From JAVVHH01 sp964613945 (lineage in GTDB: Bacteria; Pseudomonadota; Alphaproteobacteria; Acetobacterales; Acetobacteraceae): a DNA stretch of 64,000 nucleotides. The stretch spans positions 113,205 to 177,204 of the forward strand of contig CAZTJC010000004.1 in the NCBI GenBank assembly GCA_964613945.1. The letters are read 5' to 3'. The position numbers and the translations under genes were made by a program. Below are positions 7,961 to 15,970 of this stretch, piece by piece; the first letter of the stretch is position 1; the number at the start of each line of letters is the position of its first letter. The notes below the pieces were generated by a model, which saw only the letters and a list, made by a program, of their open reading frames with translations, was not told the origin of the DNA and did not search any database.

Positions 7961-8650
7961 ATGACGTTCCGCAAACTCCTTCTCGCCGCCGGCCTGCTGG
8001 CCACGCCGCTCGTGCTCCCCACAATCGCCAACGCCGCCGCCCCGGCTCCGCACGTTCGCGGCACCGTCACCGCCATCAACGGCAACACCGTCGAGCTCAA
8101 GACCGATGACGGCAAGACCGAGTCCGTCATGCTCAACGACACCACCAAGTTCATCGCCGTGACCAAGTCGAGCCTCGATAAGATCGACAAGAACTCCTAC
8201 ATCGGCACCGCCACCAAGGACGTCGGCGACAAGCTCATCGCCCTGGAAGTCGTGATCTTCCCCGAGGCCATGCGCGGCGCCGGCGACGGCCACTATGATT
8301 GGGACCCGTTGCCCGACCACACCCTGGCCGGCGGCAGCACCGTCTCCAGCACCATGACCAACGGCAACGTCTCCGCCGCCGCCCCGGCCGGCGGCAAGGT
8401 CAACAGCACCATGACCAACGGCAACGTTTCCACCGCAGCCGCCGCCGGCGGCGCCAAGCAGCTCACCGTCACCTACAAGGGCGGCGAGAAGCAGATCCTG
8501 GTTCCGCCGAACGTCCCTGTCGTCATGCTGGCCCCCGGCAAGCGCGATGACATGAAGGCCGGCAGCCACGTCGTAGTCACCACCGGCAAGGACAACAACG
8601 TCGCCGGTGGCATCGCCGTCGGCCTCGATGGCGTCACGCCCCCGATGTAA
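7961..8650 (+). CDS. Exported protein with duplicated 19-residue repeat, function unknown
   Basis: A 229-residue protein with a Sec signal peptide (MTFRKLLLAAGLLATPLVLP, cleavage likely after ANA near residue 26). The mature part starts with a small beta-rich domain, HVRGTVTAINGNTVELKTDDG, resembling DUF5666/OB-like modules that bind metals or nucleic acid in other proteins. It then has two copies of a unit containing STMTNGNVS, 19 residues apart. It is divergent from the cytochrome b/Mo enzyme pair across 68 bases, which suggests shared control, but no role can be assigned. Confidence 0.7.
   Translation: MTFRKLLLAAGLLATPLVLPTIANAAAPAPHVRGTVTAINGNTVELKTDDGKTESVMLNDTTKFIAVTKSSLDKIDKNSYIGTATKDVGDKLIALEVVIFPEAMRGAGDGHYDWDPLPDHTLAGGSTVSSTMTNGNVSAAAPAGGKVNSTMTNGNVSTAAAAGGAKQLTVTYKGGEKQILVPPNVPVVMLAPGKRDDMKAGSHVVVTTGKDNNVAGGIAVGLDGVTPPM
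8348..8427 (+). repeat. Tandem 57-base in-frame repeat (two units, identical 23-base core)
   Basis: The 23 bases at 8348-8370 recur exactly at 8405-8427, 57 bases (19 codons) apart, inside the exported protein gene at 7961. They encode STMTNGNV. Near-perfect DNA identity points to a recent in-frame duplication. Confidence 0.85.
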
Positions 8651-8655
8651 TGCCC

Positions 8656-8686
8656 GAGGGCCGGCTCCGGCCGGCCCTCCCCTTTT
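8656..8686 (+). terminator. Rho-independent terminator
   Basis: A GAGGGCCGG / CCGGCCCTC stem (8656-8664 with 8671-8679) with a CTCCGG loop is followed by CCCTTTT, six bases after the stop of the exported repeat protein. Confidence 0.8.
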
Positions 8687-8758
8687 CGTCACTCGACGAA
8701 CGGCGACACGGTAACCCAGAGCGGCTAGCACACCTCCATCACCAACCAGGCTTCCCCC

Positions 8759-9688
8759 ATGACCACCGCCATCATCGGCGCCGGCCTCGCCGGCCTTTCC
8801 TGCGCGACCGCCCTGGCCGCCGCCGATCGCGACGTTGTCCTCTTCGACAAGGGCCGGGCTCCCGGCGGTCGTATGGCCACCCGCCGCATCGAAACCTCGG
8901 CCGGCACCGCCAGCTTCGACCACGGCGCCCAGTATTTCACCGTCCGCGATCCCGCCTTCCGCGCTGAGACTACCCGCTGGCAGGCCGCCGGCCTCGCCGC
9001 CCCTTGGCCCGCCGCCGGGCCCGACGCCTGGGTCGGCACCCCTGGCATGACCGCCCCCGTCCGTGCCCTGGCTAAGCCTTTGACCGTCCATTGCCCGGTC
9101 CAGATCGACGCGATCGGTCGCACCGAGGCCGGCTGGACCATTGGCGGCCTCGCTTTCGACGCCTTGGTCGTCGCCGTCCCCGCCGAACAGGCCGGCTCCC
9201 TCCTCCGCCCCTTCCACCCCGACTTCGCCACCCGTGCCGATCAGACCCCGGCTGCCCCATGCTGGACCGTCATGGCCGCCTTCCCGACCCGCCTCGACCT
9301 CCCCAACACCCTCCGCCCCGCCGATGACGGCGACCCGGTCGGCTGGGCCGCCCGCAACAACGCCAAACCCGGTCGCACCGGTCCCGAATCCTGGGTGATC
9401 CAAGCCGGCCCCGACTGGTCCCGCGCCAACCTCGAGCGCACCCCCGAAGAGATCACCCCCCTCCTCCTCGCCGCCTTCGCCGCCCGCCTCGACGATCCCC
9501 TCCCCACTGCCCTGGCTGCGACGGCACATCGCTGGCGCTACGCCCGCTCCGGTGCCGAGGGCAGCGCCGCCTTGTGGGACGGGACCCTCCGCCTCGGCGT
9601 CTGCGGCGACTGGCTGCTCGCCCCCCGCATCGAAGCCGCTTGGCTCTCCGGTGTGCGACTGGCCGACGCCATCCTAACCTCGACCTGA
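8759..9688 (+). CDS. FAD-dependent NAD(P)-binding oxidoreductase (renalase/amine oxidase-like)
   Basis: A 309-residue flavoprotein with a Rossmann FAD-binding motif at the N-terminus (AIIGAGLAGLSCA, G at 7, 9 and 12), a second glycine-rich GRAPGGRMATRR typical of renalase-like enzymes, DHGAQYFTV, and a C-terminal LGVCGDWL...IEAAWLSG segment that closes the FAD site. Substrate is unknown; family members oxidise NAD(P)H isomers, amines or similar compounds. It is the first gene of a pair with the glutathionyl-hydroquinone reductase gene 34 bases downstream. Confidence 0.85.
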   Translation: MTTAIIGAGLAGLSCATALAAADRDVVLFDKGRAPGGRMATRRIETSAGTASFDHGAQYFTVRDPAFRAETTRWQAAGLAAPWPAAGPDAWVGTPGMTAPVRALAKPLTVHCPVQIDAIGRTEAGWTIGGLAFDALVVAVPAEQAGSLLRPFHPDFATRADQTPAAPCWTVMAAFPTRLDLPNTLRPADDGDPVGWAARNNAKPGRTGPESWVIQAGPDWSRANLERTPEEITPLLLAAFAARLDDPLPTALAATAHRWRYARSGAEGSAALWDGTLRLGVCGDWLLAPRIEAAWLSGVRLADAILTST

Positions 9689-9722
9689 CTGGTCGCCCTT
9701 CTCACCTCCGAGGACTCCAACC

Positions 9723-10646
9723 ATGGGCATGCTGATCGACGGCCAGTGGAAAGACTTCGACCGTACCGCCGGCGACGGCAATTATCGCCGCAAGCCCAGC
9801 TCCTTTCGCGATCACATCGGCCCGGACGGCCGCTTCCCCGCCGAGCCCGGTCGCTACCACCTCTACGTCTCGCTCGCCTGCCCCTGGGCCAGCCGCACGG
9901 TCATCGTCCGCGCCCTCAAGCACCTCGAGTCGCTGATCGGCCTGTCCGTCGTCAGCCCCGACATGCTGGAGAACGGCTGGACCCTGGACCCCGCCCCGGA
10001 CCCGATCACCGGCGCCCACTATATCCACCAGATCTACGCCGCCGCCGACCCGGCCTTCACCGGCACCGCCACCGTCCCGATCCTCTACGACACCGTCGCC
10101 CGAACGATCGTCAACAACGAATCCAGCGACATCATCCGCAATCTCGATCACGCGTTCGACGCCTACGCCGCCCCCGGGATCGAGCTCTACCCCGCTGCTC
10201 TGGCCACCGAGATCGACGCGCTCAACGACTGCATTTATGAGGCCGTCAACAACGGCGTCTACCGCGCCGGCTTCGCCACCACCCAGCCCGCCTACGACGC
10301 TGCGGTAGCCCCGCTCTTCGCCACCCTCGACGAACTCGACGCCCGCCTCGCCACCACCCGCTACCTGTTCGGCAACGCCCTGACCGAGACCGACATCCGC
10401 CTCTTCACCACCGGCATCCGGTTCGACACCGTGTATTTCAGTCACTTCAAATGCAACATCCGCCAATGGCGTGACTATACTCACCTGTCCCGCTGGCTCG
10501 CCGACATCTATGCCTTGCCCGGCATTGCCGACACCGTTGATCTCGATCAGATCAAGCGGCATTATTACTTCAGTCAACGCTGGGTGAACCCCACCGGCAT
10601 TGTCCCGGCCGGCCCTTCGATCGCTTTGACGACTAGTGTTGCCTAA
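9723..10646 (+). CDS. Glutathione S-transferase family protein, glutathionyl-hydroquinone reductase type
   Basis: A 307-residue Xi-class glutathione transferase. The catalytic Cys is C53 in the LACPWASRT motif, and the conserved RFDTVYFSHFKCN and the Tyr-rich IKRHYYFSQRWVNPTGIVP tail are diagnostic for S-glutathionyl-(hydro)quinone reductases (YqjG/PcpF type). These enzymes reductively release glutathione from glutathionyl hydroquinones in the cytosol. Start ATG at 9723 follows CCGAGGAC. The family is usually about 310-330 residues, so this is full length. Confidence 0.9.
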   Translation: MGMLIDGQWKDFDRTAGDGNYRRKPSSFRDHIGPDGRFPAEPGRYHLYVSLACPWASRTVIVRALKHLESLIGLSVVSPDMLENGWTLDPAPDPITGAHYIHQIYAAADPAFTGTATVPILYDTVARTIVNNESSDIIRNLDHAFDAYAAPGIELYPAALATEIDALNDCIYEAVNNGVYRAGFATTQPAYDAAVAPLFATLDELDARLATTRYLFGNALTETDIRLFTTGIRFDTVYFSHFKCNIRQWRDYTHLSRWLADIYALPGIADTVDLDQIKRHYYFSQRWVNPTGIVPAGPSIALTTSVA

Positions 10647-10755
10647 ATCCCCTTTACAAGATGTTAAGGTGTGCCACTTACGATGCAGCTTGCCGGGGCA
10701 AACAACCCGCCCACGCTAAACGGCTCTCCAATATGGGCACAGGCGAGATTTTAAG

Positions 10756-11886
10756 ATGAACCAACGCGGCGATTGGCGACTGACGGAGGCCTTGAACTAC
10801 GAACATGGTCAAGGCGATCCGTTCGCTGCCGCCGTCCGTGCCACCCGCATGCCGATGGTCATCACCGACCCTCGTCAGCCCGACAATCCCATCATCTTCT
10901 GTAACCAGGCTTTCCAGGACGTCACGGGCTACGAGCGTGACGAGATCATCGGCCGCAACTGTCGCTTCCTGCAGGGTCCCGACACCGACCCTGCCGTCGT
11001 TGCCCGTCTCCGCGCTGCCATCGACGCCGGGCACGATGCCGAAGCCGACCTGCTGAACTACCGCAAGGACGGCTCGACCTTCTGGAACGCCCTTTACCTC
11101 AGCCCGGTCCGCGACGACGCCGGCGAACTGCTGTTCTTTTTCGCCTCTCAACTCAACGTGACCGATCGCATCAACGCCGAGCAGGTCGCCATCGCCCGCC
11201 GCCAGGAGATCGAACAAGAGGTCGCCGCGCGGACGGCCGACCTCCAACGCGCGCTCGACGCCAAGACCGTCCTGCTGCATGAGCTCGACCATCGCGTGAA
11301 GAACAACCTCGCCATGGTCGGCTCCCTGCTCCGCTTGCAATCCCGCGCCGCGGCCGACCCCGACATCACCAAGCATTTGGAGGACACGGTCCAGCGTGTC
11401 GACGCCCTCGGCATCGTCCACCGCCGTCTCTACCAATCCTCCGACATCACCCGCTTCGACGTCGGCGTCTTCCTCCACAGCCTCGCCGCCGACCTCGTCA
11501 AGGCGGCCAACACCACCGCCGATCCGGCCCGCATCAAGCTCCACGCCGACACCCAACCGGTGGAGATCGCCGCCAACAACGCGTCCGCCATCGGCCTGGT
11601 GATCAATGAGTTGCTCGTCAACGCCATTCAGCACGCCTTTGCTGACGGCCGGGCCGGAACCCTCTCCGTCCAAAGCCGCACGGAGGCCGGCACCGCCCTG
11701 ATCGATATCGCCGACGACGGTCCCGACCTCACCGGCAACCCGGCCAGCGGCCTCGGCCTCACCCTCATCGACCGGCTGTCCCGCCAGGTCGGCGTCAAGG
11801 CGAGCTGGACCAATCTCGCCCCCGGCACCCGCGTCAGCCTTTCCTTCCCGGTCCATACCGGCAAGGATGGCGGCACCTCTCCATGA
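10756..11886 (+). CDS. LOV-domain histidine kinase (HisKA_2 family), blue-light sensor
   Basis: A 376-residue soluble sensor kinase. Residues about 25-140 form a LOV-type PAS domain with the canonical GRNCRFLQG motif; Cys69 is the flavin-adduct cysteine, so blue-light sensing through FMN is expected. A coiled-coil linker (about 140-172) leads to a HisKA_2-type H-box LLHELDHRVKNNLAMVGSLL with phosphoacceptor His179, then an ATPase domain with N-box INELLVNAIQHA and G-box DDGPDL and GLGLTLI. There is no membrane segment. Its stop overlaps the response regulator ATG (ATGA). Architecture matches LovK of Caulobacter. Confidence 0.93.
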   Translation: MNQRGDWRLTEALNYEHGQGDPFAAAVRATRMPMVITDPRQPDNPIIFCNQAFQDVTGYERDEIIGRNCRFLQGPDTDPAVVARLRAAIDAGHDAEADLLNYRKDGSTFWNALYLSPVRDDAGELLFFFASQLNVTDRINAEQVAIARRQEIEQEVAARTADLQRALDAKTVLLHELDHRVKNNLAMVGSLLRLQSRAAADPDITKHLEDTVQRVDALGIVHRRLYQSSDITRFDVGVFLHSLAADLVKAANTTADPARIKLHADTQPVEIAANNASAIGLVINELLVNAIQHAFADGRAGTLSVQSRTEAGTALIDIADDGPDLTGNPASGLGLTLIDRLSRQVGVKASWTNLAPGTRVSLSFPVHTGKDGGTSP

Positions 11887-12341
11887 CCCGGCCCACCGCC
11901 CCGCTCAGCGTCCTCATCGTCGAGGACGAAGCCCTTCTCGCCATGGATCTCGAAGCCATGGTCGAGGATACCGGTCACGGCGTTGTCGCCGAGGCTGCCT
12001 CCTTGTCGGACGTGCTCGCCCTTGGCGAAGAGCTTTGCCCCAATATCGCCTTTGTCGACATCCAGCTTGCCCGCGGCAGCAGCGGCATCGACGTCGCCCG
12101 CCTCATCGGCCAGCGTTGGCCCAATACGGTCATCGTCTTCATCACCGCCAACCCGCTCAAGATTCCGCAGGATTTCGCCGGCGCGCACGGCCTAATCGCC
12201 AAGCCTTTCTCCCGCATCGGCCTGCTCTCCGCCATGCACTACATCGCCAACAGCATCATCGCCCCACCACAGACAGCACCGGCCCCCCTCAGTTTCATCG
12301 CCTCTGCCGCTTTCACCACAGCCCAGGCCAGCCACGCTTGA
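11883..12341 (+). CDS. Single-domain response regulator (LovR-like)
   Basis: A 152-residue protein made of one receiver domain and a short tail of about 30 residues rich in Ala and Pro. Acidic residues D15/E16 (IVEDEALL), phosphoacceptor D59 (AFVDIQL), T88 (FITAN) and K107 (LIAKPF) are all present, so it should be phosphorylated. There is no output domain. It is overlapped on both sides by LOV kinases (ATGA with the upstream gene, TGATG with the downstream gene), so it is presumably their common partner, either a phosphate sink or an intermediate to an unlinked regulator such as PhyR. Confidence 0.92.
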   Translation: MTRPTAPLSVLIVEDEALLAMDLEAMVEDTGHGVVAEAASLSDVLALGEELCPNIAFVDIQLARGSSGIDVARLIGQRWPNTVIVFITANPLKIPQDFAGAHGLIAKPFSRIGLLSAMHYIANSIIAPPQTAPAPLSFIASAAFTTAQASHA

Positions 12342-13855
12342 TGGACAGTCAGATCATGCCGGACGTTCCGCGTCCGAAGCTCGAAGAGATCCCGATCGAT
12401 CCGCAGGTCCTTCTTGCCGCCGACCGTTTCGCCGCCGCCAGCGCCAGGGACAATCCGTTCTTTGTCGGCGTGGAGGATGCCATCCTCGCCATGGCGGTCA
12501 GCGACCCCACCCTGCCCGACAATCCCATCATCTACGTCAATTCCGCCTTCGAGACCCTGACCGGATACACCGCTGCCGAGATCATCGGCCGCAACTGCCG
12601 CTTTCTGCAGGGTCCCAACACCGACCCCGCGGACATCGCCTCCATCCGCTCCGCTGTCGCCGAACGCCGACGCGTCACCCTCGACCTGCTCAATTATCGA
12701 CGCAACGGTTCGCCTTTCTGGAACCGCCTCATGGTGACCCCGGTCTTCGCCGACGGTGCCGATGGCCCCAACACGCTGCGCTATTTCTTCGCCTCGCAAT
12801 TCGACGTCACCATCGAGCGCGACCGCGTCGTCATGCTTGAGGCCGAGCAGCGCGGGCTCATCTCCGAGAACGCCCGCTTCCGTCGCGAGATGCTCGACAC
12901 CCAGGCCCGCCTCGACCTCGCCCTCCAGGCTGGCCAGCTCGGCACCTGGAACTACGATCCGGTTGGTGGCCAACTCGACGCTTCAGCCGGCTGCAAACAG
13001 GTCTTCGGCATCGCCGCCGACGCGGTCTTTACCATACGGCACTTCTACGGCCTCATTCACCCCGACGATCGTGAGCGCGTCCACGCTGCCCTTGCCGTGA
13101 CCGTCAGCACCGGCGCTCCGTTCGAGGTGGAGTACCGCATCATCACGGATGCCGACGAGCGTCGCTGGATCGGTGCCCGCGGCGTTCTGCTCACCCGGCG
13201 TGACGGCACGCCCCTGTCCATCACCGGTTTCGTCACCGACATCAGCGCCCGCAAGGACGCCGAGGAGCATCGCGCCCTCCTCGCCGACGAACTCACTCAC
13301 CGCGTGAAGAACACCCTGGCGACCGTCGGTGCCGTGGTTAACCAGAGCCTGCGCACTGCATCCTCTCTGGCCGAGGCGCGCGACGCCATCAGCGGCCGCA
13401 TTGCCAGCCTGTCCATCGCTCACGACCTCCTCATCCGCGACGAGGATCAGGGCGCTGCCATCGGCGACATCGTCCAACGTGCGCTTCACACCTTCGACGA
13501 CGGCACCGGCACCCTGTTCACCATCGAAGGCTCCGACGCCCGCGTCGACCCCGCCATCACTCTCGCCCTCTCCATGGCGCTGCACGAGTTGGCCACCAAC
13601 GCCGTCAAATACGGCGCCCTGAGCCTCCCCGGCGGCCATATCGACGTCCGTTGGACCGTTGCTCCGGCCCCCGACGGCCGCCGCAGCTTCTCCTTCCTCT
13701 GGCAGGAACGCGGCGGTCCCCCCGTCACCCCGCCCACCCGCAACGGCTTCGGCACCCGCATGATCCAGCGTCTCATGGGCAAGCACATGCGCGGCCAGGC
13801 CATCACGACCTATCCCCCCTCCGGCGTCGAGTTCCGCATCGAAAGCACGATCTGA
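12341..13855 (+). CDS. LOV-PAS HWE-family histidine kinase, second blue-light sensor
   Basis: A 504-residue soluble kinase. Residues about 40-160 are a LOV domain with GRNCRFLQG (adduct Cys86). A helical linker and a second PAS fold of the PAS_3 type follow (about 190-305, with FYGLIHPDDRERV and GFVTDISARKDAEE). Then comes an HWE kinase domain: H-box DELTHRVKNTLATVGAVVNQ with His320, N-box LHELATNAVKYGAL and the WQERGGPPV stretch that defines the family. Start ATG at 12341 shares its A with the response-regulator stop; the open frame extends further upstream but overlaps that gene. The kinase family differs from that of the first LOV kinase. Confidence 0.93.
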   Translation: MDSQIMPDVPRPKLEEIPIDPQVLLAADRFAAASARDNPFFVGVEDAILAMAVSDPTLPDNPIIYVNSAFETLTGYTAAEIIGRNCRFLQGPNTDPADIASIRSAVAERRRVTLDLLNYRRNGSPFWNRLMVTPVFADGADGPNTLRYFFASQFDVTIERDRVVMLEAEQRGLISENARFRREMLDTQARLDLALQAGQLGTWNYDPVGGQLDASAGCKQVFGIAADAVFTIRHFYGLIHPDDRERVHAALAVTVSTGAPFEVEYRIITDADERRWIGARGVLLTRRDGTPLSITGFVTDISARKDAEEHRALLADELTHRVKNTLATVGAVVNQSLRTASSLAEARDAISGRIASLSIAHDLLIRDEDQGAAIGDIVQRALHTFDDGTGTLFTIEGSDARVDPAITLALSMALHELATNAVKYGALSLPGGHIDVRWTVAPAPDGRRSFSFLWQERGGPPVTPPTRNGFGTRMIQRLMGKHMRGQAITTYPPSGVEFRIESTI

Positions 13856-13860
13856 CCCCA

Positions 13861-13879
13861 ACCCGTTCCTGGAACGGGT
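13861..13879. terminator. Hairpin between convergent genes
   Basis: ACCCGTTCC and GGAACGGGT pair around a single T in the 33-base gap between the LOV-PAS kinase (plus) and nadE (minus). It could end transcription from both sides, though no T-run follows. Confidence 0.5.
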
Positions 13880-13888
13880 GGGTGAACC

Positions 13889-15970
13889 TCACTCCTCGCT
13901 CACCGGCACGTTGGCCCGCAACTCCGCCACCCAAGCCGCCGCATTCCCATCCGATGGCGCCCGCCAGTCCCCGCGCGGCGACAGCGACCCGCCCGCCACC
14001 ACCTTCGGCCCGTTCGGCATCGCCGACCGCTTGAACTGGCTGAACCCGAAGAACCGCTGCAGGAACACCTCCAGCCACTTGCGGATCACCCCCAGCGGAT
14101 AGTCCCCCCGCGCCGCCTCCGGGAACCCCGGTGGCCACGCTCCCGCCGCCCGATCGCTCCACGCATGCATCGCCAGGAACGCGATCTTCGACGGCCGGAA
14201 CCCGTAGCGCAGCGTGTAGAACAGGTTGAAATCCTGCAGCGCATACGGCCCGATCTTCGCCTCCGTGCTCTGCAGCACGCCCGCATCCGCCGGGATCAAC
14301 TCCGGCGAGATCTCCGTCCCCAATATGTCGAGTAGCGTCTCGCCCACTTCGTCGGAGAACATCTTTTCCCCGACCACCCACCGGATCAGGTGTTGGATCA
14401 GCGTCTTCGGCACCCCGCCATTGACGTTGTAGTGCGACATCTGGTCGCCCACGCCATAGGTGCACCACCCCAGCCCCAGCTCGGACAGATCCCCCGTCCC
14501 CAGCACGAACCCGCCCCGCGCATTGGCCGCCCGGAACAGGTAATCCGTCCGCAACCCGGCCTGCACGTTCTCGAACGCGATGTCATACACCGGCTCCCCC
14601 GACGCGAACGGATGTTTCAGATCCGCCAGCATCTGCCGTGCCGCCGGCCGGATATCCAGCTCCTCCGCCGTCACACCCAGCGCCCGCATCAGCCGCCATG
14701 CGTTGCTCTTGGTGCCATCGCTGGTCCCGAACCCCGGCATCGTGAACGCCAGGATGTCCGACCGCGGCGACCCCATCAGGTCGACCGCCCGCGCCGCCAC
14801 GATCAGCGCCTGCGTCGAATCCAGCCCACCCGACACGCCGATGACGATCTTGCCCGAGCCCGTCTCCCGCCGCCGCTGCACCAGCCCGGCCACCTGGATG
14901 TTGTACGCCTCGTAGCAATCCAGCGACAGCACCGCCGGGTCGCTCGGCACGAACGGAAACCGCTCCACCTGACGCCGCAACCCCAGATCCCCCTCTGGCG
15001 CCCCGACCTCAAACGCGACCCGGCGGAACGCCCCACCAACCACCCGCCGGTTGTCATCGAACGACCCTTGCCGCGCCCGCTCCTGCCGCAACAGATCCAA
15101 ATCCACATCGACGACGACCCGCTGCGCCCCGCTCGGAAACCGCTCGCTCTCCGCCAGCACGACCCCGTTCTCGAACACCGACACCTGGCCGTCCCAAGCC
15201 AGATCCGTCGTGCTCTCCCCCACCCCGGCCGCCGCATAAACGTACGCCGCCAAACACCGCGCCGATTGCGACCGGCACAGCATCCGCCGCGTCTCCGACT
15301 TGCCGATCACGATGTTGCTGGCCGACAGGTTCAGCAGCACCGTCGCCCCCGCCAGCGCCGCCCCCGTGCTCGGCGGCATCGGCACCCAGAAATCCTCGCA
15401 GATCTCCGCATGCACGGTGAGCCCGCGCAAATCGCTCGCCTCGAACAGCAGATCAGGCCCGAACGGCGCCTCCACCCCGCCGATCCGAACGGTCTCACCC
15501 TCCGTCCCCGCCCCCGACGCGAACCACCTCTTCTCGTAGAACTCGCGGTAGTTCGGCAGGTACACCTTCGGCACCACGCCCAGCAGCCGCCCCCGATGCA
15601 CGACCACCGCGCAGTTATAAACCCGCCCCGCCTGCCGCACCGGCGCCCCGAACACGATCAACGGCAACAGCTCGCGCGATGCCGCCACTACCGCCGCGAT
15701 CCCCGCCTCGGCCGCGTCCAGCAGCGTATCCTGCAGCAATAGGTCGTCGATCGCGTACCCGGACAGCGACAACTCCGGGAACAGCGCTACCGCCGCCCCC
15801 TCCTCGCCGCAGGCCCGGGCCGCGTCCACGATCCGCTCGGCATTCCGCGCGGGATCGCCGAGCGCGAGCACGTTCGTGCACGCCGCCACCCGCGCGAACC
15901 CCTGCGCATAAAGCGAGAAGAAGTTCAGCGGTTCGCCCCGTGCTTGACCAGCTTCTGCGCCAGGCTCCAC
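13889..15970 (-). CDS. nadE: Glutamine-dependent NAD+ synthetase
   Basis: A 693-residue two-domain enzyme (about 680 from the alternative start). The N-terminal nitrilase-type glutaminase has the Glu of FPELSLSGY, the Lys of VPKVYLPNYREF and the Cys of HAEICEDFW. The C-terminal ATP-pyrophosphatase synthetase has the P-loop SGGLDST and GTGDLSELGLGWCTYGVGDQ. It makes NAD+ from deamido-NAD+. The start is uncertain. The ATG at 15970 gives a 46-base overlap with the acyl-CoA dehydrogenase gene. A CTG at 15928 overlaps its stop by four bases (CTGA) and would begin exactly at NFFSLYAQGFARVA, where family members begin. Confidence 0.93.
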   Translation of the reverse strand: MEPGAEAGQARGEPLNFFSLYAQGFARVAACTNVLALGDPARNAERIVDAARACGEEGAAVALFPELSLSGYAIDDLLLQDTLLDAAEAGIAAVVAASRELLPLIVFGAPVRQAGRVYNCAVVVHRGRLLGVVPKVYLPNYREFYEKRWFASGAGTEGETVRIGGVEAPFGPDLLFEASDLRGLTVHAEICEDFWVPMPPSTGAALAGATVLLNLSASNIVIGKSETRRMLCRSQSARCLAAYVYAAAGVGESTTDLAWDGQVSVFENGVVLAESERFPSGAQRVVVDVDLDLLRQERARQGSFDDNRRVVGGAFRRVAFEVGAPEGDLGLRRQVERFPFVPSDPAVLSLDCYEAYNIQVAGLVQRRRETGSGKIVIGVSGGLDSTQALIVAARAVDLMGSPRSDILAFTMPGFGTSDGTKSNAWRLMRALGVTAEELDIRPAARQMLADLKHPFASGEPVYDIAFENVQAGLRTDYLFRAANARGGFVLGTGDLSELGLGWCTYGVGDQMSHYNVNGGVPKTLIQHLIRWVVGEKMFSDEVGETLLDILGTEISPELIPADAGVLQSTEAKIGPYALQDFNLFYTLRYGFRPSKIAFLAMHAWSDRAAGAWPPGFPEAARGDYPLGVIRKWLEVFLQRFFGFSQFKRSAMPNGPKVVAGGSLSPRGDWRAPSDGNAAAWVAELRANVPVSEE

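Noticed and set aside
14390..15742. Long plus-strand frame inside nadE
   Set aside because: Arg/His/Pro-rich shadow of the conserved NadE coding sequence on the other strand.
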